From Flavobacterium omnivorum (GTDB taxonomy: Bacteria > Bacteroidota > Bacteroidia > Flavobacteriales > Flavobacteriaceae), in NCBI RefSeq assembly GCF_900099915.1, contig NZ_FNDB01000001.1, positions 62,001 through 126,000 of the forward strand: a stretch of DNA of 64,000 bases, read 5' to 3'. Positions 60,505 through 64,000 of this stretch are shown one piece after another; within the stretch, counting starts at the first letter, position 1; the number at the start of each line of letters is the position of its first letter. Position numbers and translations under genes: made by a program. The notes under the pieces were generated by a model, which was not told the origin of the DNA, did not search any database, and saw only the letters and a list, made by a program, of their open reading frames with translations.

Positions 60505-62505
60505 ATGGCATTAGATTCAAAAATTCCAGGAGGTTCAATTTCGGACAAATGGACAAATTATAAAGATCATATTAATTTAGTAAACCCTGCTAACAAACGT
60601 AATTTAGATATTATTGTAGTTGGTACTGGATTAGCTGGAGGTTCTGCAGCTGCAACATTAGCAGAGTTAGGATATAACGTAAAAGCATTTTGTTTTCAAG
60701 ATTCACCACGTCGTGCGCACTCTATTGCTGCACAAGGGGGGATTAACGCTGCAAAGAATTATCAAGGAGATGGAGATTCAACTTTCCGTTTGTTTTATGA
60801 TACAGTAAAAGGAGGCGATTATCGTGCGCGTGAAGCAAACGTACACCGTCTAGCTGAGGTTTCAACTAATATTATTGATCAGTGTGTGGCTCAAGGTGTT
60901 CCTTTTGCTCGTGAATATGGTGGATTATTAGATAACCGTTCTTTTGGAGGGACATTAGTTTCTAGAACTTTTTATGCTAAAGGACAAACGGGACAACAAT
61001 TATTATTAGGAGCGTATTCAGCAATGAATCGCCAAATAGGTCGTGGAAAAATAAAAATGCACAACCGTCACGAGATGCTAGATTTAGTAATTGTAAACGG
61101 AAAAGCGAGAGGGATTATAGCACGTAACTTGGTTACAGGAGAAATCGAAAGACACTCTGCACATGCTGTAGTTATTGCTTCTGGAGGATACGGAAACGTA
61201 TTTTTCTTGTCGACTAACGCAATGGGAAGTAACGTAACAGCAGCTTGGAAAATTCACAAAAGAGGAGCGTATTTTGCAAATCCTTGTTACACGCAAATTC
61301 ACCCAACATGTATTCCAGTATCTGGAGATCATCAGGCAAAATTGACATTAATGTCAGAATCCTTGCGTAATGATGGACGTATTTGGGTTCCTGCAAAACT
61401 AGAAGATGCAAAAGCGATTCGTGAGGGAAAATTAAAACCAACTCAAATTGCAGAAGCGGACAGAGATTATTATTTAGAAAGAAGATATCCAGCTTTTGGA
61501 AATTTAGTACCTAGAGATATTGCTTCTCGTGCAGCTAAAGAAAGATGTGATGCCGGTTTTGGTGTTAATAAAACAGGAGAAGCGGTTTACCTTGATTTTG
61601 CTGCGGCAATTGAAAGATATGGAGTGGATCAAGCGCGATTAAAGCATTTAGACGAGAATGATAAAGCTTTGGTTGTTAAATTAGGAACTGAAGTTGTAGC
61701 CAATAAATACGGTAACTTATTCCAGATGTATGAAAAAATTGTAGATGAGAATCCATACGCAACGCCTATGATGATTTATCCTGCAGTGCATTATACTATG
61801 GGAGGAACTTGGGTTGATTATAACTTACAAACGACTATTCCTGGATGTTTTTCTATTGGAGAATCTAACTTCTCAGATCACGGGGCCAACAGATTAGGAG
61901 CTTCGGCGTTGATGCAAGGTTTGGCTGATGGTTATTTTGTATTACCATACACTATTGGAGATTATTTGGCACCAGATATTAAAATGGGTACCATTTCTAC
62001 TGATTCACCTGAGTTTGAGCAAGCAGAGAATAATGTAAAACAACAGATTGTAGCCTTGATGAATAATGGAGGTTCAAAACCAGCAGATTATTTCCATAAG
62101 AAATTAGGAAAAATTATGTGGGACAAAGTTGGAATGGCACGTAATGCTGAGGGTTTAACCGAAGCACAAAACGAAATCGCAGCTATTAGAGAAGAATTTT
62201 ACAAAGAAGTAAAAATTCCTGGAACAGCAGATAGTTTCAATCCAGAGTTGGCCAAAGCACTTCGTATTGCAGATTTCCTTGAATTAGGAGAGTTATTTGC
62301 TAAAGACGCGTTGCATAGAAACGAATCTTGTGGAGGACATTTCCGTGAAGAGTACCAAACACCAGAAGGAGAAGCACAACGTGATGACGAAAATTTTGCC
62401 TACGTTGCAGCATGGGAATACAAAGGAAATCCTAGCGATGCAGTGCTACACAAGGAGCAATTAGTGTTTGATAATGTGAAACTAGTTCAAAGAAGTTATA
62501 AATAA
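60505..62505 (+). CDS. sdhA: Succinate dehydrogenase flavoprotein subunit
   Basis: A 666-residue flavoprotein that oxidises succinate to fumarate. The FAD-binding fold is [20 protein letters not shown] near residue 32; the FAD-linking His is in [14 protein letters not shown] near 75. Substrate residues are in [11 protein letters not shown] near 270 and the active-site Arg region [15 protein letters not shown] near 335; further FAD contact is in [20 protein letters not shown] near 453. Length matches type-B SdhA. It is part of sdhCAB. Confidence 0.97.
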   Translation: MALDSKIPGGSISDKWTNYKDHINLVNPANKRNLDIIVVGTGLAGGSAAATLAELGYNVKAFCFQDSPRRAHSIAAQGGINAAKNYQGDGDSTFRLFYDTVKGGDYRAREANVHRLAEVSTNIIDQCVAQGVPFAREYGGLLDNRSFGGTLVSRTFYAKGQTGQQLLLGAYSAMNRQIGRGKIKMHNRHEMLDLVIVNGKARGIIARNLVTGEIERHSAHAVVIASGGYGNVFFLSTNAMGSNVTAAWKIHKRGAYFANPCYTQIHPTCIPVSGDHQAKLTLMSESLRNDGRIWVPAKLEDAKAIREGKLKPTQIAEADRDYYLERRYPAFGNLVPRDIASRAAKERCDAGFGVNKTGEAVYLDFAAAIERYGVDQARLKHLDENDKALVVKLGTEVVANKYGNLFQMYEKIVDENPYATPMMIYPAVHYTMGGTWVDYNLQTTIPGCFSIGESNFSDHGANRLGASALMQGLADGYFVLPYTIGDYLAPDIKMGTISTDSPEFEQAENNVKQQIVALMNNGGSKPADYFHKKLGKIMWDKVGMARNAEGLTEAQNEIAAIREEFYKEVKIPGTADSFNPELAKALRIADFLELGELFAKDALHRNESCGGHFREEYQTPEGEAQRDDENFAYVAAWEYKGNPSDAVLHKEQLVFDNVKLVQRSYK

Positions 62506-62552
62506 TTTAGTCAAATGTCTCAGGTCTTAAAGTCAAATGGCAGCATGTCATT

Positions 62553-62580
62553 CGACTTTCGACTTTCGACTTTATGACTT
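62553..62580 (+). repeat. Heptanucleotide tandem repeat in the sdhA-sdhB spacer
   Basis: CGACTTT is repeated three times in tandem (62553-62573) and followed by ATGACTT. It is just upstream of the sdhB start and overlaps the spurious upstream ATG frame at 62537. Confidence 0.8.
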
Positions 62581-62593
62581 TCAAACTAAAAAT

Positions 62594-63340
62594 ATGAAAC
62601 TTACATTAAAAATATGGCGTCAGAAAAATGCCGCTGCAGAAGGTAAAATCGTAGAATATCCAATTGATGGGATTGAACCAGATATGTCTTTCCTTGAAAT
62701 GCTTGACATTTTAAACGATGAATTGATTGTGAAAGGCGAAGACACAGTTGCTTTTGATCATGACTGTCGTGAAGGAATTTGCGGGATGTGTTCGTTATAC
62801 ATCAATGGTGAGGCACATGGACCAGATCGCTTAGTTACGACCTGTCAGTTGCACATGCGTAAATTTAAAGATGGAGATACTATCTTTATCGAACCATTTA
62901 GAGCAAAAGCTTTCCCAGTAATTAAAGATTTAGTAGTAGACAGAGGTGCATTTGACAGAATCCAGCAATCTGGTGGTTTTGTATCTGTAAACACATCTGG
63001 AAACACGATCGACGCAAATACAATTCCTATTCCTAAACATGATGCAGATAGAGCTTTTGATGCTGCAACTTGTATTGGTTGTGGAGCTTGTGTGGCAAGT
63101 TGTAAAAACTCCTCGGCTATGTTATTTGTTTCTGCAAAAGTGTCTCAATTTGCTTTATTGCCACAAGGTAAAGTTGAAGCTGCTGACCGTGTAATGAATA
63201 TGGTTGCTCAAATGGATGCAGAAGGTTTTGGTAACTGTACCAATACTGGAGCATGTGAAGTAGAATGTCCAAAAGGAATTTCGCTTGAAAATATTGCCAG
63301 AATGAATAGAGAATATTTGTCTGCAAGTTTGAAAGGATAA
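62594..63340 (+). CDS. sdhB: Succinate dehydrogenase iron-sulfur subunit
   Basis: The frame is open from ATG 62537, but the family begins at [20 protein letters not shown], so the start is 62594 (248 residues). Three clusters are visible: [2Fe-2S] in [19 protein letters not shown] and a later Cys (near residues 60-87), [4Fe-4S] in [17 protein letters not shown] near 160, and [3Fe-4S] in [16 protein letters not shown] near 215. It passes electrons from SdhA to the quinone site. The 88-base gap from sdhA holds a short tandem repeat. Confidence 0.96.
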   Translation: MKLTLKIWRQKNAAAEGKIVEYPIDGIEPDMSFLEMLDILNDELIVKGEDTVAFDHDCREGICGMCSLYINGEAHGPDRLVTTCQLHMRKFKDGDTIFIEPFRAKAFPVIKDLVVDRGAFDRIQQSGGFVSVNTSGNTIDANTIPIPKHDADRAFDAATCIGCGACVASCKNSSAMLFVSAKVSQFALLPQGKVEAADRVMNMVAQMDAEGFGNCTNTGACEVECPKGISLENIARMNREYLSASLKG

Positions 63341-63361
63341 AACCGTAATATATAAATTTAT

Positions 63362-63398
63362 AAAACGCATTCAATTTCAAAATTAGATGCGTTTTTTT
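63362..63398 (+). terminator. sdhCAB terminator
   Basis: AAAACGCAT and ATGCGTTTT pair around a 16-base loop and end in T7, 22 bases after the sdhB stop. Confidence 0.85.
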
Positions 63399-63428
63399 AT
63401 GGTTAAAAGTTAGATTTCAGAATTTAGT

Positions 63429-63992
63429 TTAGTCTTTCCATCCCCAAGGTGCTGAAGGTGTTGTTGCTGCTTTTGTCAAGTCAAATTTCACGGTAAACAA
63501 ACGGTCTGAACCGATCCGTCTTAGGTTATATGTAAAAGAAGTTTCATCTAAAGTGATCCACCAGACATTTGCGGAAGCATTTGGAATTAACTCGCAGGTT
63601 TCTTGATCTGCCGGAAAAAACTGAAGTGTTGATGAACCAGAATTTGATGTTGTTCCGCCGTATTGAGTCACTTTATCTTCAGAGCCATCTTCATGCCGGT
63701 GGTCGTGTTTCAATTGGATTCGGTCATTTTTATAGGTTAACACCCAAGTTCTCGATTTGTCATCTCCTACAAAAAACGGAATCCGAATCGTATTTTCATC
63801 ACAGTTGCGAACATGCATTACTAGTTTTTTATCTCGAAAAGTATCATTAGAAGCACCTTCTTTTACTTCACCTTCAAACGATTTACCGCACTGTATCTGT
63901 AAGTTTTCCCAAAATTGTTTCGCCCCTGACTGCTCCTGACCAAAAATAAAAATAGAGAATAACAGTGTGCTTGTAACCAGTAACTTTTTCAT
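63429..63992 (-). CDS. Conserved secreted protein, function unknown
   Basis: A 187-residue protein with a signal peptide (MKKLLVTSTLLFSIFIFGQ) and a beta-rich, lipocalin-like pattern (KLVMHVRNCDENTIRIPFFVG, TWVLTYKNDRIQLKHDHRHE, FTYNLRRIGSDRLFTVKFDL). It has cysteines near residues 35, 64 and 133 and a His/Asp-rich strand (KHDHRHEDGSED) that could bind metal. I do not recognise the family. The gene is complete, its start lying eight bases from the window edge; its promoter is outside. Confidence 0.75.
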   Translation of the reverse strand: MKKLLVTSTLLFSIFIFGQEQSGAKQFWENLQIQCGKSFEGEVKEGASNDTFRDKKLVMHVRNCDENTIRIPFFVGDDKSRTWVLTYKNDRIQLKHDHRHEDGSEDKVTQYGGTTSNSGSSTLQFFPADQETCELIPNASANVWWITLDETSFTYNLRRIGSDRLFTVKFDLTKAATTPSAPWGWKD

Positions 63993-64000
63993 AAAAATAT

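Noticed and set aside
62537..62593. Upstream ATG extension of sdhB
   Set aside because: Extension falls in a tandem repeat and has no match to SdhB; the family start is at 62594.
1..64000. tRNA, rRNA or prophage regions
   Set aside because: No cloverleaf-like segment, conserved rRNA stretch or phage structural gene was recognised by reading; a tRNAscan or Rfam run would be decisive.

Overview
The window is an AT-rich chromosomal segment from a member of the Flavobacteriaceae, most likely a Flavobacterium species. The evidence is lineage-typical content: an IPExxxVDY-family protein next to rnc and pyk, an Oar-like TonB-dependent receptor, type-B succinate dehydrogenase, HMG-CoA synthase of the mevalonate pathway, and PfkB and large PurF side by side. 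Several genes also have Bacteroidetes-type promoters (TTG, then 17-23 nt, then TAnnTTTG) a few tens of bases upstream. I found no rRNA, tRNA, CRISPR array, phage or transposase gene. Most of the window is core genome, and the unusual features lie between genes and in one regulatory locus.

Layout: 1-4.7 kb holds the 3' part of an outer-membrane receptor, a small membrane protein, an RlpA-like secreted protein and a CYTH phosphatase. 5-10 kb holds a Gcr-type membrane protein, DNA polymerase IV, a PAS protein and a Bax-inhibitor-like protein. 10.3-14.8 kb is a minus-strand cluster acpP-fabF-rnc-IPExxxVDY-pyk. 15-19 kb holds purN-rnhA and pfkB-like-purF. 19.2-21.3 kb is a rearranged area in which an outer-membrane barrel gene lies between two copies of the region downstream of sodA. 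21.6-24.5 kb holds comF, glyS and a barrel protein.

25-29.1 kb is the most distinctive region. It has a LytTR regulator with a degenerate receiver domain, a 95-residue secreted protein made of four near-identical 14-residue repeats each ending in Lys-Lys, a sensor kinase with a probable periplasmic TPR domain, and its response regulator. I propose, as inference only, that this is a peptide-signalling locus.

29.2-37 kb holds thiL, a phosphofructokinase-like kinase, a ParE-type toxin-antitoxin pair, lepA, dusB, a FtsX-family permease and rbfA. 37-46 kb holds two helicase/nuclease genes (AddA- and AddB-like) separated by kbl and an OmpA-family gene whose 3' end and terminator are duplicated. 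46-53.4 kb holds a small ABC module, an alpha/beta hydrolase, an AIM24-family protein, pepP and a frameshifted BNR-repeat exoprotein. 53.4-58 kb is the glyoxylate shunt (aceB-aceA) with a divergent RamB-like regulator. 58-64 kb holds HMG-CoA synthase, sdhCAB and a secreted protein of unknown function.

Intergenic regions carry several families of palindromic repeats. One of them occurs twice (36.9 and 49.0 kb) with conserved arms around a different central hairpin.
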